Positions 44,584-56,347 are shown, counted from the stretch's first letter. The stretch is 64,000 nucleotides of DNA from Flaveria trinervia (GCA_025506515.1 CM046443.1:91139349-91203348); one strand, 5' to 3'. The notes: generated from the sequence alone by a model not told the origin. A program made the numbers and translations.

Positions 44584-46939
44584 CTCTATGATTCAGGGAC
44601 CATTTGTGTAATACCTATAACTTATATAAGCCAACCCACCCGCGTCCCGTCTCTTTCATAATCAACCACCAGTCCACCACCATAAAATTGAATCCACCGC
44701 TATTGTTAGCCACCATCATTGCGATCACCACCACTAAATCCACCGCCGCCCATAACAAAAACTCCTAACCCGCCCACTAGCATCTCCCTACCACTCTCAT
44801 TTCAACCACCACCACTAAAGTCGCAATCGCCGCTCATATCACCATCACCATCGGCAACCAACACAAACCATTATGTCCTACCATACTCATACGACGACAC
44901 CACCACACTCAATACCAAACACACCATCGGTCCCTTTGGATTTTTCTCAAACCCATAAAACCTAAATCAAGCTTTACCTAATTAGGGATTTTTTATTTTA
45001 TGGCTTGTATGCAGCAGCGAATGATGATGGAGTTTATGATCCTTATGCTTCAATGGGGCATATTGTGAGTTTAATAATTTTAATATTTATCTATATCTTT
45101 TCTAATAAAAATAAAGGAATTATACAATGATAATTTTACATATGAATTATGACACCCATATGAAAAGTCATGCTTAAATTTCAAAATATTAATCAATTTA
45201 TTTCATGTATGCTCTTAGAATAAAATATAACGTATAATGCTTATAATACAAATACCAAATCATATACACATGGCCAAATAAAATCATCATTTACTTTTAA
45301 TGCCATTCATTCTTAGCGATTGACCACTAATCCCTCTTTTTATTTCCTTATCGGTTGTTAACAACTCAATAACAATCAAAATGATAATTTATGTTGACAA
45401 ATTCTACATTAAATTTCTCCGCTCTATGCAAATCACCACCGAAATAGAAGAAATAGAAGAACAAAAATATGAAAAGTTGAGGATCGTGTTAGACATGGGC
45501 CCTTAAAACAAATTCCGAGCCTCCTAGAAGAACTCGTTTTGTTTTGCGGAGTACAAAAGCCGAAGCAGTTGGTACTGTCGGGATTGATTTATAACATGAA
45601 TTTGATTGTAGAAGAGAAACAAGAGATGGATAATGTTTGGAGAATATGTTTGTTGTAAGTTTTCGAGTTGTGTTGGTGTGTCCTTTTTACTAAGGTATCA
45701 TTAGTATATAAAGAGAACACAAACTGTACAACTCAATCAACATGTAATTCGAAACTAAAACTACTCATTAAAGCCTTCAATACTAATTATTTTGGATTTA
45801 TAATTTGATAAGTCATAGCATTTAATGAGTCTAAGATGTAAATGAAACCATTACAAATCACACCATTAATACCAATCCCAACTTATGAGCATTGATATAA
45901 CATTCAACATATTAAATTTATTGAATAATAGCCATATTAATATTAATGAATTTTCAACATTTATTCAGATTTACAAGGTGAGAAAGTTGAAATTTTAACT
46001 TTTTCATAGTTTATTTTTACTTTTGAAAAATTTACATATGTATGTTTAGGAGTAAAGGAGCTCCCTATATGAGTATGTAGTTTAGACGCATCAATTGAGC
46101 TTAGACTTGACTAGTAAAAGACCCCAAGGCTAGTAAAATATAATGTTAGGATAAAAATAAATGAGTATGTTAAAGATGTTTATATTATTCATATATTCAA
46201 ATGAATAGCAAAAATTCTTAAAGACACTTTAATATTCAAACTTTTAAGGTATGTAATATGCTATTTTCATGACATTTTCATTTATGTAGTGAGTTGGTTT
46301 TCTATGATTATTAAATTAAGTATATCAATGATTACATTAAAATTGGAGAGGAATGTAGGTGATTTTAGTGTTATCTAGTACAGTTTAGTATAATTGAATT
46401 TGTTTAAGATCACATGAGAAATTATAAGATACATTGGATGTCCATAAGGGTGTTTTGAAACCGTTACAAATTCCGCACTTATTTGATTGATTATGGAATT
46501 AATCACTAAGGAAGATTCTTACTTTTAAATCCAATCATAGTTTTAGTTTGCTCTAATTAATTTCAGAAGGGTTCAACCAGAATTAAACCAAAAATACACT
46601 ATTACTTTATCATCTTAAAAATATTCTCAAAATAAATCTTATATCATATTTATAAGTCTAACATGACATAAAATTAACCATTAACAATTTATTGGTCCTT
46701 GTCAATATTTGTTTTCAAGAAGCATGCCATGAAAGATCCTCTTGTGAGTGGGTGGGAAGGATGGCTACTTTTTGTAACTTGATACATATCTAGTCTCCTT
46801 TTGGTTTCAATTTATAGTGTCAAGGGGAGCAATGAAGAGGTTCATTGAACAACGTTTTTGGATTTCAAATCACTCAAGTCCTCATCACACTACACCATAC
46901 TTTGCACTTTTATCTTTTGGCACTCAAGTACCCACGACA
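44584..46939. other. Intergenic DNA after element A
   Basis: 44584-44635 is the right part of the MITE-like repeat split by A. 44650-44960 is CCA/CAC-rich low-complexity DNA whose proline-rich frame I do not accept as a gene. 45005-45063 reads GLYAAANDDGVYDPYASMGH on the plus strand between an acceptor-like TATGCAG and a donor-like GTGAGT, possibly a stray exon. The remainder is AT-rich with no gene seen. Confidence 0.4.

Positions 46940-46940
<1 letters not shown>

Positions 46941-46979
<39 letters not shown>
46941..46979. repeat. Compound microsatellite (GT)n(AT)n
   Basis: Five GT units followed by about fourteen AT units. Confidence 0.95.
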
Positions 46980-46983
<4 letters not shown>

Positions 46984-47340
46984 CCCAATCAGCTTAATTT
47001 CTCTAATTGATTTATTTGAGTTATAATTAAATTTTAGGCCTACCATATACATAACTAAATATTGATTTAGTTGTAAGGGTTACTCTCAACACAGATATGT
47101 ATATCCAAAACATAAAATAAAATCTAATTGTATTTATTTTCGTAAATAATAATTAATTAAATAATGTAGAACAAAATCATTTTTTAATGGCGGACCCTAT
47201 AACCAATCTTTTCATCCCTCTACTATGATTAAACTCTCATGCATTCCGAATTTAAAGACGTTATGTTCTTTCTTTTTCTTTTTTCTTTATTTTAATTGCT
47301 ATTTGATCACAACAAACAAGGATTATCCGATGATTACGTT

Positions 47341-47957
47341 AGAGGTGTTTTTTAACCCGACCCGATTAAAGACTAACCTGAACAATTTAACTCGATTGTT
47401 ACATTAAACCAAACCCAAATTTATAAATGTTCAGTATTTAAGTTGCTTATATGAGAATCGGTTCAACCCGATTTACCTAAATTCTTAGTTTTTAATAAAT
47501 TCCAAGATTTTTATATGTGTGTGTGTTATGTGATTGTTTACAAGATTTGAAAATCTTGTTTTTTTGAACTTTATATTTTAATATTATGGTTTAATTTATT
47601 TAAGAATAATCACAATATAATATATTTGAACATTTGAATATGCATAATAAAGTGATTGTAAATATGTAGAAGATCTTAGATTAAGATAGTAAAATTATTA
47701 CATATTGATAACACATCAAAATTTTCATATATGCATTTTGATCGCACACATACTACTTACACAAACATTTGAGGTAAAACAAATAATTTAAAACTTAATG
47801 GTAGCCTAAACTTGATTAACGATTAACCTAACCCAAATCAACCCGAACACCGATTAAGTACTACTTATTGGTTTAGTCTTAGGGTTGATTTCTTGCACCT
47901 AAAAAACCAAAAAACTTGAACCTGAACCCGGTTAAAAAAAACCCATGACACCCCTAG
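47341..47957. repeat. Non-autonomous MITE-like element with AGRGGTGT ends
   Basis: The left end AGAGGTGTTTTTTAACCC and the right end (reverse complement CTAGGGGTGTCATGGGTT) form imperfect inverted ends. The interior is rich in AACCCGA/ACCCAA words. AGGGGTGTC-type ends recall hAT-like MITEs. No clear 8-bp duplication is visible, so the family is uncertain. Confidence 0.45.
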
Positions 47958-49859
47958 ATAGATGTATATTCTTTTAAACTTGTAATATTGTCATAAAAAG
48001 ATTTTAAAATTTTTAGATGCTAGTATCATGATTCAAATATTTTCAGTGGTCGTCAAACTATTTATTTTATTTTATTTATTTTAATACTCGTAAGAATTAA
48101 GCTGAATAATGAACATGACATCAAAATTCTAAGAAACCACAAGATACTTCTAGCTCTTTTAATAAAATAAAAGGTATTCAAGTAGTGAAAAGGTTGAAAG
48201 AAGTTTAACCATTCACAATGTTTTTATATAATATATATTATATAAAGAGTTCCATATGTAATTGATCAAAATGATTAGATTATCTTTTCTGAAATAAATT
48301 TCGTGAAGGATACTTGCAAAAAAAAATACTATTTTCACTTATTTTAATTTTTGGATAGTGTGGTGGTGTGTTGTACTTTGCCACCGGTAACATGCATATA
48401 TTTTTCATATGATCTCAAAGGACAAGCATGAACTTTAGCATAGAGTTTCTTATATGATGATTCAACCCTACCTCCCTCTTAAAGGCTAAAGGGCAATCAT
48501 ACTTCAAAAGAATTTGTGCACCTTTTCACACATCAACTCTACATTTAATTTTGAAATCACACATCACATGCAACTACTCCCATTGTCTCATCAAGTTCAA
48601 ATGTTCGAGAAATTGTTTTTGGTTTTGATTAGATCATCGAAATATTAAGAGCAGCACTTGAAATGGTTCGATAAAAAACCATTCCGGATAAAAAAAATTG
48701 GTTTGAGCCAAACCGGTTTCAAGTTCGATTTTAATCAATTGTTTGTATACCGGTTTGGTAGCCTAGCGCTCAAAACCAGATTTAAAACCGCTTAAAAGAT
48801 AAGAAACCAATTAAGCCGGTAAAAAAGTGGTAAATTGGTTTCAAAACCAGTGTAAATCAGTTTGAGGGTTCGAGTATTCGGTGAGCACCATACACATGCC
48901 ACCACTACTAACTCTTGTCATATCCACCCACAACCACACCTCAGCCACTCCTCACCCTATACCATCAACCACGACCATCATCGTTGCCATCATCAATGCC
49001 AGATAGGCCCCCGCCTCTGCCACCATTTCTAATACCAATACCCAGTAAAGAGCCCTAGAGAAAAGATGATAAATAGATTTGAGGTGATGTTGCCCCCAAA
49101 ATCCAATCCACCGACATCATTGACAGCCACCATCATCATCAATTTCAAATAACGAGGTTCTTCATTTTCAATGAAAACAATGGTGGTGTGGGTGGATGAT
49201 GGTGGTCGATGGCGATAATGTATAATTGGTTGATATGATGTAGATGGGGGAGGGGTAGAGTTAGGGTGCAGATGGTGGTCGAAGGTTATGATGATGAACT
49301 GATCGACACATATAGGAGGAGTTGTGGTGGGGGGTAATATAACGGTGATCGCTGGGAGTTGAGGATGGTATTCGATGATTTTAAAGAAGTATGATTAAAG
49401 AAGGAAGAGAGATGATGGAGGGAAGAGAGAGACGGTAGAGGGGAGGGGGAGAGAGTTTTTATAACTTTATATTTTTTATTTTATTTTTATATCTTTTAGG
49501 TGCATATATAAATGATTGAATTACCTGCAAAACACATGATTATACTTGACATACAAAATTAATGTATATTAGATAAAAGGACGAAACATACAATTTTTTT
49601 TTTAAATTTAACATTAACATATAGAAATTAACGTTGGTAAAAAAATAGAAACTACTTAAATGAAAATATAAAGAATTATGAAAATACTATACGTTTCATT
49701 AAATGACAAGGTTTTAACTCCTTTCTTTCTCACACAGCAACATCACAAATCGTGCACTATAGTAATACATAAAAAAAATTTGGTTTTATATATGTTTAGC
49801 TTTCATATGTTCATTTATGTTATAATATCATAATAATTAACACAAGTTTAGTGTTATAA
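47958..49859. other. Intergenic DNA, AT-rich with low-complexity patches
   Basis: 48650-48860 is rich in ACCGGTTT words, a common degenerate repeat. 48890-49400 contains CCA/ATC-rich DNA followed by GGTGGT-rich DNA on the same strand. No supportable gene. Confidence 0.4.
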
Positions 49860-50110
49860 CCTTAAAAACTTTAAAAAAATTACAAAAGTAAGAAAAAGAG
49901 AAATGTATAACTTATGAAAGTGTATACAAGAGACGCATATTCTCCTCTAAATTGAGATGATATTTATACTACAAAGATCAATCATTTTGGTAGACAAAGT
50001 AAACTATTTTGGTAGATAAATAGCATAGTAAACTTATCTACAAGTTTGACAAAGAGTTCATCCACTTGTCATGATAATAATTCTAAGAAAAAAAGAGTGC
50101 AGCTTATAAC
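49860..50110 (-). repeat. 3' LTR of a second copia element (boundaries uncertain)
   Basis: On the minus strand a tract TTTGAGGGGGGAG (50111-50123), typical of a copia PPT, is followed by GTTATAAGCTGC and then AGTATAAATATC, a plausible LTR TATA region. There is no second LTR in the window to fix the ends. Confidence 0.4.
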
Positions 50111-50250
50111 TCCCCCCTCAAATTGTCTTTTGGATCATCACATTGCATGTACGTGTCGCATGCCAATATCATAAACTTGTTTTCTAAAAGTTGTTTTAGG
50201 AAGTGCCTATGTGAAAAGATTAACTGAATTATTACTAGATTGAATGTATC

Positions 50251-50951
50251 TCATTTCAACTTGTTTATCTTTAATAAGATCTTAAGTGTATGAAAAGTAT
50301 CTTGGTGGTATATGTTTTGTTCTGTCACTTTTGATATACCCTTTTTCATTTGTGAGACACAAGCTGCATTATCTTCATAGATTGGTGTTGCATTTTCATC
50401 TTTCTCCAATCCACAAGAAGTTGATATAAGTTGTATCATAGATCTTAACCATACACATTTTCTTGAAGCTTCATGTATTGCAATGACTTCAGCATAATTT
50501 GAGGATGTCGCAACGAGTGTTTGTTTTTTAGAACGCCATGAAATCGCATTTCCTCCATTTTTAAACACGTATCCAGTTTGAGATTTTGCTTTATGGGGAT
50601 CTGATAAATAACCTGCAACTGTATAACCAGCCAATCTTTCTTTTGAATTATTAGGATAAAACAAGCCTAAATCAATAGTATCTCGAAGATATCAAAAAAT
50701 ATGTTTAATCTCGTTCCAGTGCCTTTTAGTAGGAGCTGAACTAAATCTTGCTAACAAATTAACTGTAAAAGAAATGACAGGTCTCGTACAGTTAGTAAGA
50801 TACATAAGAGCTCCAATTTCATTGAGATATGGTATCTCTAGACCAAGGACCTCTTCATTATCTTCACAAGGACGGAATGGATCATTATCAACATTGAGTG
50901 ATCTAACAAACATTGGTATGCTTAAAGGATTTGTGTTGTTCATATTGAAAC
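50251..50951 (-). pseudogene. Copia RNase H fragment, cut by an LTR
   Basis: 50943-50692 carries IPYLNEIGALMYLTNCTRPV and SSAPTKRHWNEIKHIF, and after one TGA the frame resumes as YLRDTIDLGLFY. 50664-50251 has GYLSDPHKAKSQTGYVF, AISWRSKKQTLVATSSNYAE and PIYEDNAACV. These are standard copia RNase H blocks. The usual KHI.PKFF motif is degraded to NIYHQDTF. The protein is cut at 50951 by the TGTAACACC end of the C-family LTR, and the missing upstream RT is not present on the far side. Confidence 0.85.
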
Positions 50952-52077
50952 TGTAACACCCTATTATTTATTTATTTTGAAGCCGACGAAGGAAGAAAAA
51001 TAAATAAAGTCCAAAGTCGAGGGACCAAACTCGCCAACGAGAGAAAGTTGGGTAAGTGGGGGTATATAAAGGGAGAAGGAAGCCATTACCCTCTCCCCAC
51101 ACCCATATTTTCAGCCAAAGAAAGAGGAGAAGAGAGAAAGAAGAGAAAAATGAAGAAAAGTTGGTTCGAGTGAGCCAAAATCATTGAGAAGCGGGTCAAA
51201 TCGAAGCTCTCCTCGTTGTGGTCGTTGTGTGAGTTCTAGGACCACTCCTTTAAACATTTTTGAATGATTTGGGGCTGGAACACATCTAAAATTGGGTTTT
51301 TGAGTGTGTAGTGTGTGACCCGTATGCGTATGTGTATGTGTGGGTATGATGCGTTTGAGCCTTGTTTGTGAGCTTGTGTGTGCTTGAATGGTGTTGTGCT
51401 ATGCATCCCTAAGGTTTAGGATGGTTGATTTGGGCTTAGAATGAGTTTGGATGAGCTTGGAGGTCGAAAATGGCAGATTAGGTTTGGGATGAACTGCATT
51501 CTGCATCAGCTAGGGCTAGGCGACCGAATGAAGGCCATACGGCCGAATGAGGTGCGATTGGGGTCCATTCGCACAATTGGGAGTTCATTCGCACAATTGG
51601 GGCCACTCGTATGGGGAGTCATGCGATTGAGGGTCCAGTCGCATAAGTGCTTATCCGCATTAGTTCCATTCGCATGAGGTCCATCTGCATTAAGTCCATT
51701 CGCACGATTGGTGTTCATTCGCATGAGTGTTCATACGCATTGGTCCAATCGCATGATGTTCAGTCGCATGGAGGCCATGCGACTGAAAGGTGTCCATATG
51801 CCCCAATAGGGTTGTTGCACCCGAGGAGAAGCGTAGTTTAACTTCTGACTTTCCGGGGAAAATGCAGATGTAAGTTTTGACGTAAAGGTTCCCGTAAGAG
51901 CATGTAAGATGACGGTTGAGGCCTTAGAGAGCATGTTGGGCATGATGATTATGTTGCATGATTATGCATGTTATGTATGTATGATGTTGCATGATTATGC
52001 ATGTTATGTATGTATGATGTTGCACTGTATGATGCTTGTGTATGTTATGTCCTTATTATGATGTATGTTTATCTTTC
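50952..52077 (+). repeat. Partial C-family LTR in plus orientation (left arm of palindrome)
   Basis: It begins TGTAACACC and shares with the reverse complement of 53553 the block TATTTTGAAGCCGACGAAGG, and then the whole LTR order, up to TGTTTATCTTTC at 52077. A promoter-like GTATATAAAGGG lies near 51060. It has no internal region of its own. The rest of the LTR is missing at the junction. Confidence 0.82.
51500..51805 (+). repeat. CATGCG/CATTCGC array in the plus-oriented C LTR
   Basis: Copies of TTCGCATGAGTGTTCAT, TCGCACAATTGGGGTTCAT and CATGCGACTGAAAGGTG, related to the A-family array and inverted relative to 52620-52985. Confidence 0.8.
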
Positions 52078-52169
52078 AAATTGGGCTAACACCATAATGG
52101 CGTGGATTCCTGTTATGTATGTATGCATGTATGATGTATGTTTATCTTTCCTGTTATGTATATATGATG
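52078..52169. other. Scrambled junction between inverted LTRs
   Basis: Contains short duplicates of both neighbours: GGGCTAACACCATAATGGCG resembles 52201-52220, and TGATGTATGTTTATCTTTCC repeats 52058-52077. This patchwork is typical of template-switching repair. Confidence 0.55.
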
Positions 52170-53553
52170 TTGCCCCGAGGTAGCAAACCCGCACACTGTT
52201 GGGCTAAGACCATAATGGTGTGTCCCGATATATAGTGCTTGGAAGACTTTCATTACTTTCATCATTTATTAATGCATGCATTCATCATGTTCCTCTTTTC
52301 ATTATCTTTCGCTTTACGTTCCTAATACTTTCATTTCGTTCATTAACATTCAACATAAAACCACAGGAAAGATAAACATACATCATAACAAGGAACATAA
52401 CATACACAGTCATCATCATCATACAGGGCAACATCATACATACATAACATACATCATACATACATGCAACATCATCATGCCCAACATAACCTCTATGATC
52501 TCAAAAGTCATCTTACATGAACTAACAGGACGTTCCACGTCAAAGCTTACATTTGCACTTTCCTCCGAAAGTCAGTAATTACACTACGCTTTCCTCGAGT
52601 ACACCAACCCTATTTGGACGTATGGGCACCCTTCAGTCGCATGACCTCCAGGCGACTGAACATCATGCGATTTGACCAATGCGGATGAACACCTATGCGA
52701 ATGAACACCCATGCGAATGGACCTAATGCGGATGGACCTAATGCGGATGGACTCAATGCGGATGAGTCCATGCGAATAGAACTAATGCGGATGAGAACTT
52801 ATGCGAATGGGCCCTTAGTCGCATGACTCCCCATGTGACTGGCCCCCAATCGTACGAATGAATCCTCAATCATGCGAATGAACCCTCAATCATGCGAATG
52901 AACCCTCAATCATGCGAATGAACCTCAATCATGCGAATGAACATCAATCGCACCTCAATCGGCCGTATGGCCTCCATTCGGTTGCCTAGCCCTAGCTGAT
53001 GCAAAATGCAGTTCATCCTGAACCCAATATGCCATTTTCAACCTCCAAGCTCATCCAAACCCATTCTAAGCCCAAATCAACCATCCTAAACCTTAGGAAT
53101 GTATACCACAACACCATTCAAGCACACACAAGCCCGGAAACACACTCTAAACGCATCACACGCAAACACATACAAATGGGTCAAACACAGACACATACAA
53201 AACGGGTTTTCAGATGTGTTCCAGCCCTAAAACCGACCAAAAACGTTTAAAAAGGGGTCCTAGAACTCACACAAACCACACCGACAAGTAGAGCTTCGTT
53301 TGGACCCGCTACACGACGATTTTGCACTCTTGAATCCACCCGAACCACCTTTTTCTTCTTTTCTCCCTTTTCTCTCTTCTTTTCTCCCTATGTTGCAGAA
53401 TTTTGGAGATGTGGGAGGGTGTGGGCTGCCCCCCCTCTTATTCTCTCCTCTTCCGAACTTTCTTGCATTGGCGAGTTTGGTCCCTCGACTTTGGTCTTTG
53501 TTTTTTTTTCTTCCTTCGTCGGCTTCAAAATAAGTAAATAACCAGGTGTTACA
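52170..53553 (-). repeat. 3' LTR of element C, truncated
   Basis: On the minus strand it starts TGTAACACCTGG next to the PPT and runs to about 52170. 52367-53553 is the right arm of the palindrome with 50952-52077. Confidence 0.82.
52620..52985 (-). repeat. 20-bp array in the C 3' LTR
   Basis: On the plus strand CATGCGAATGAACCCTCAAT repeats with a 20-bp period at about 52865-52945, with irregular ATGCGGATGGACCTA units before it. It is the inverted counterpart of the array at 51500-51805. Confidence 0.87.
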
Positions 53554-53570
53554 AGTCCACCCCCCTTAAA
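53554..53570 (-). other. PPT of element C
   Basis: The minus strand reads TTTAAGGGGGGTGGACT directly before the 3' LTR, as in A and B. Confidence 0.85.
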
Positions 53571-53592
53571 TAGGTTTCGTCCCCGAAACCTG

Positions 53593-54634
53593 TTATTCTT
53601 CGAATAAACGTGGGTAATGCCGCCTCATTTCTTCTTCAGTCTCCCACGTAGACTCAGATCCCTTCCTGTGCTTCACTGTACACGCACAAGAGGAACCACT
53701 TTATTTCTCAGCCTCTTCTCTTTTCGATCGATGATTGCCACTGGTTGCTGCACATAATTGAGCCGTTTGTCTACTTTGATATCCTCCAGTGGAACAATCA
53801 TACCTTCATCTGCCAAACACTTTCTCAGATGAGATACATAGAATCTCGGGTGAATTCCACTTAACTCATCTAGTAACTCCAATCTATAGGCTACCTCTCC
53901 TACTTGAGCAATGATTCAGAAAGGCCCTATATACCTTGGGCTCAACTTTCCCCGCTTCCTGAATCGGATAATGCCCTTCAAAGGTGAGACCTTCAACATA
54001 ACCTGGTCACCCACCTGGAACTCAATCGGTCTGTGTCGTTTATCAGCATACGACTTTTGTCTATCTTTGGCTGCCTTCATGAAGGCCTTGATCTTTTTAA
54101 GCTTCTCAGTCGTAGCCTCGATTACCTCAACACTTCCTAACTCTTTCTGATCAATATCACCCCAATAGACTGGTGTTCTGCATCTCCTACCGTATAACAT
54201 CTCATAAGGTGGCATACCAATACTGGCATGATAACTGTTGTTATATGAGAACTCAGCTAACGGTAAGTGGTCATCCTAACTTCCCCAAAATCAATAACAC
54301 ATGCCCGAAGCATGTCCTCCAATATCTGAATGGTCCTCTCTGATTGACCATCAGTCTGGGGATGATGAGCCATGCTAATATGTAATCTCGTCCCCATGGC
54401 GTCGTGGAATTTCTTCCAGAATTTAGAGGTAATCCGGGTGTCACGATCAGACACAATAGACACCGGCACACCATGACGAGTTACAATTACCTTGATAAAC
54501 AGATCAGCCAACCTCTCAGACGAATATGTCTCGCCGATCGGTAGGAAGTGAGCACTCTTCGTCAAGCGGACAACAATCACCCATATAGCATCATACCCTT
54601 TCGTAGTACGCGACAGCTTCGTAATGAAATCCAT
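53593..54634 (-). pseudogene. Element C integrase core and chromodomain-like end, broken
   Basis: 54634-54257 contains MDFITKLSRTTKGYDAIW, then VIVVRLTKSAHF where A and B have VIVDxLxKSAH, so the first catalytic Asp is Val. VSDRDTRITSKFW and ERTIQILEDM keep the other two acidic residues. 54215-53916 carries MPPYEMLYGRRCRTPV and GKLSPRYIGPF; 53882-53673 carries SHLRKCLADEGM and VPLVRVQ. The frame breaks between pieces, and the final TAA is at 53593-53595. Confidence 0.85.
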
Positions 54635-54646
54635 GGTGATGTGCTC

Positions 54647-56287
54647 TCACTTCCATTCTGGTATATCCAAAGGTTGGATCTTCCCATACGGCTTCTGATG
54701 CTCGGCCTTCACCTGTAGACAAGTAAGGCATTTACTCACATACTCCACTACGTCGCGTTTCATACCCGGCCACCAATAATCCTTCTTCATGTTTTGATAC
54801 ATCTTTGTGGCACCTGGATGAATAGAGTATCGAGTCTTGTGAGCTTCATCTAAAATCTTCACCCGTAGATTCCCAAAACGAGGAATCCACACCCGTCCAA
54901 ATCGGATTTTAACACCAAGTGTGTTTTCACCCAATTCCTCAACCAAACCTCTCATTCTTTCCGAGTTAAGATGATCTTCGTTCAATGCCTCATCTTGAAA
55001 ATCTTTAACTTTCTTCATCACGTCAGAGGTCATGATTAGCTGATACGTCTTCACCCGAATCGGCTCGGCCCTCTCCTTTCGGGTAAGGGCATCAGCCACC
55101 ATGTTGGCTTTGCCCGGATGGTAACGGATCTCGCAATCATAGTCCTTTATAAGCTCCAGCCATCGTCTCTGCCTCATGTTCAGATCTTTCTGCTCAAAGA
55201 TGTACTTCAAGCTCTTGTGGTCAGTGAAAATGATGCACTTCGTCCCATAAAGATAGTGCCTCCAAATCTTTATTGCAAAGACCACGGCTGCTAGCTCCAA
55301 GTCATGAGTTGGATAATTGGCATCATGAACGTTTAGCTGTCGGGATGCATAGGCTATAACTTTTCCTCTCTGCATTAGCACACATCCCAACCCCGAGTAG
55401 GAAGCATCAGAATAAACCACCAGATCTTCGCTTCCATCGGATAATGACAGAACAGGGGCTTGAGTCAACATCGCCTTCATTTCTTCGAACGCCTTCTCTT
55501 GAGCTTGACCCCATACAAACTTCACATCCTTCCGGGTCAACTTAGTTAGTGGAGAAGAAATCTTAGAGAAGTCTTGGATAAATCTTCTATAGTAGCCTGC
55601 CAAACCCAAGAAGCTATGAATCTCGGAGGGCGTCTTTGGAGACTTCCATTGCATCACTGCCTCCACCTTTGTCGGGTCCACCATAATTCCATCAGAGTTC
55701 ACCACATGACCCAAGAATTGAACCTCGCGCAACCAGAACGCACACTTGGAGAACTTAGCGTACAACTTCTCCTTTCTCAACGTCTCCAAAACCTCACGAA
55801 TGTGACCGACATGCTCAATCTCGCTCTTCGAATAAATCAGGATATCATCAATAAACACAATCACTGATTTATCCAACATCGGCCAACACACCCGATTCAT
55901 GAAATCCATAAAAGCAACTGGCGCATTGGTCAATCCAAAAGACATGACAAGAAACTCGTAGTGACCGCAGCACATGCGGAAAGCTGTTTTAGGGATATCC
56001 TGCTCCTTCACCTTTAACTGATGGTAGCCCGATCGAAGGTCTATCCTTGAAAACCAACTGGCACCTTAAAGCTGATCGAACAAATCATCGATTCTCGGTA
56101 AGGGGTATCGGTTCTTCACCGTCAACTTGTTTAGCTCACGGTAGTCGATACACATCCTCATACTACCATCTTTCTTCTTCACAAATAGGACCGGAGCACC
56201 CCAAGGAGAGATACTCGGTCTAATGAACCCCTTATCAAGCAGCTCTTGCAACTGCTCCATCAACTGTTTCATCTCTGTTGGAGCCAA
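54647..56287 (-). pseudogene. Element C reverse transcriptase, RNase H and integrase zinc domain
   Basis: 56287-56066 has GAPVLFVKKKDGSM, MCIDYRELNK and NRYPLPRIDDLFDQL, then a TAA in the position of a Gln codon. The same frame resumes and is open for 454 codons (56011-54647). It holds FIDDILIYSK with both catalytic Asp, FLGLAGYYRRFIQDFSKI, RNase H with VVYSDASYSGLGCVLMQ, THDLELAAV and TDHKSLKYIFEQKDLNM, YHPGKANMVADALTRK, then the integrase zinc block HPGATK...CLTCLQVKAEHQKP. Apart from the single stop and the integrase break it is the best preserved gypsy RT in the window. Confidence 0.9.
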
Positions 56288-56347
56288 CCGATATGGTGCC
56301 TTGGCAACAGGTTGGGCACCCGGTATCAGATCAATCTGAAACTAAAC

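Noticed and set aside
44719..44958. Proline-rich 79-residue protein
   Set aside because: CCA/CAC low-complexity DNA produces it. There is no homology-like motif and similar patches recur at 48.9 kb.
52276..52578. His-rich 100-residue protein
   Set aside because: It lies inside the inverted C-family LTR and is the reverse reading of ATGATG/TATGTATG low-complexity LTR sequence.
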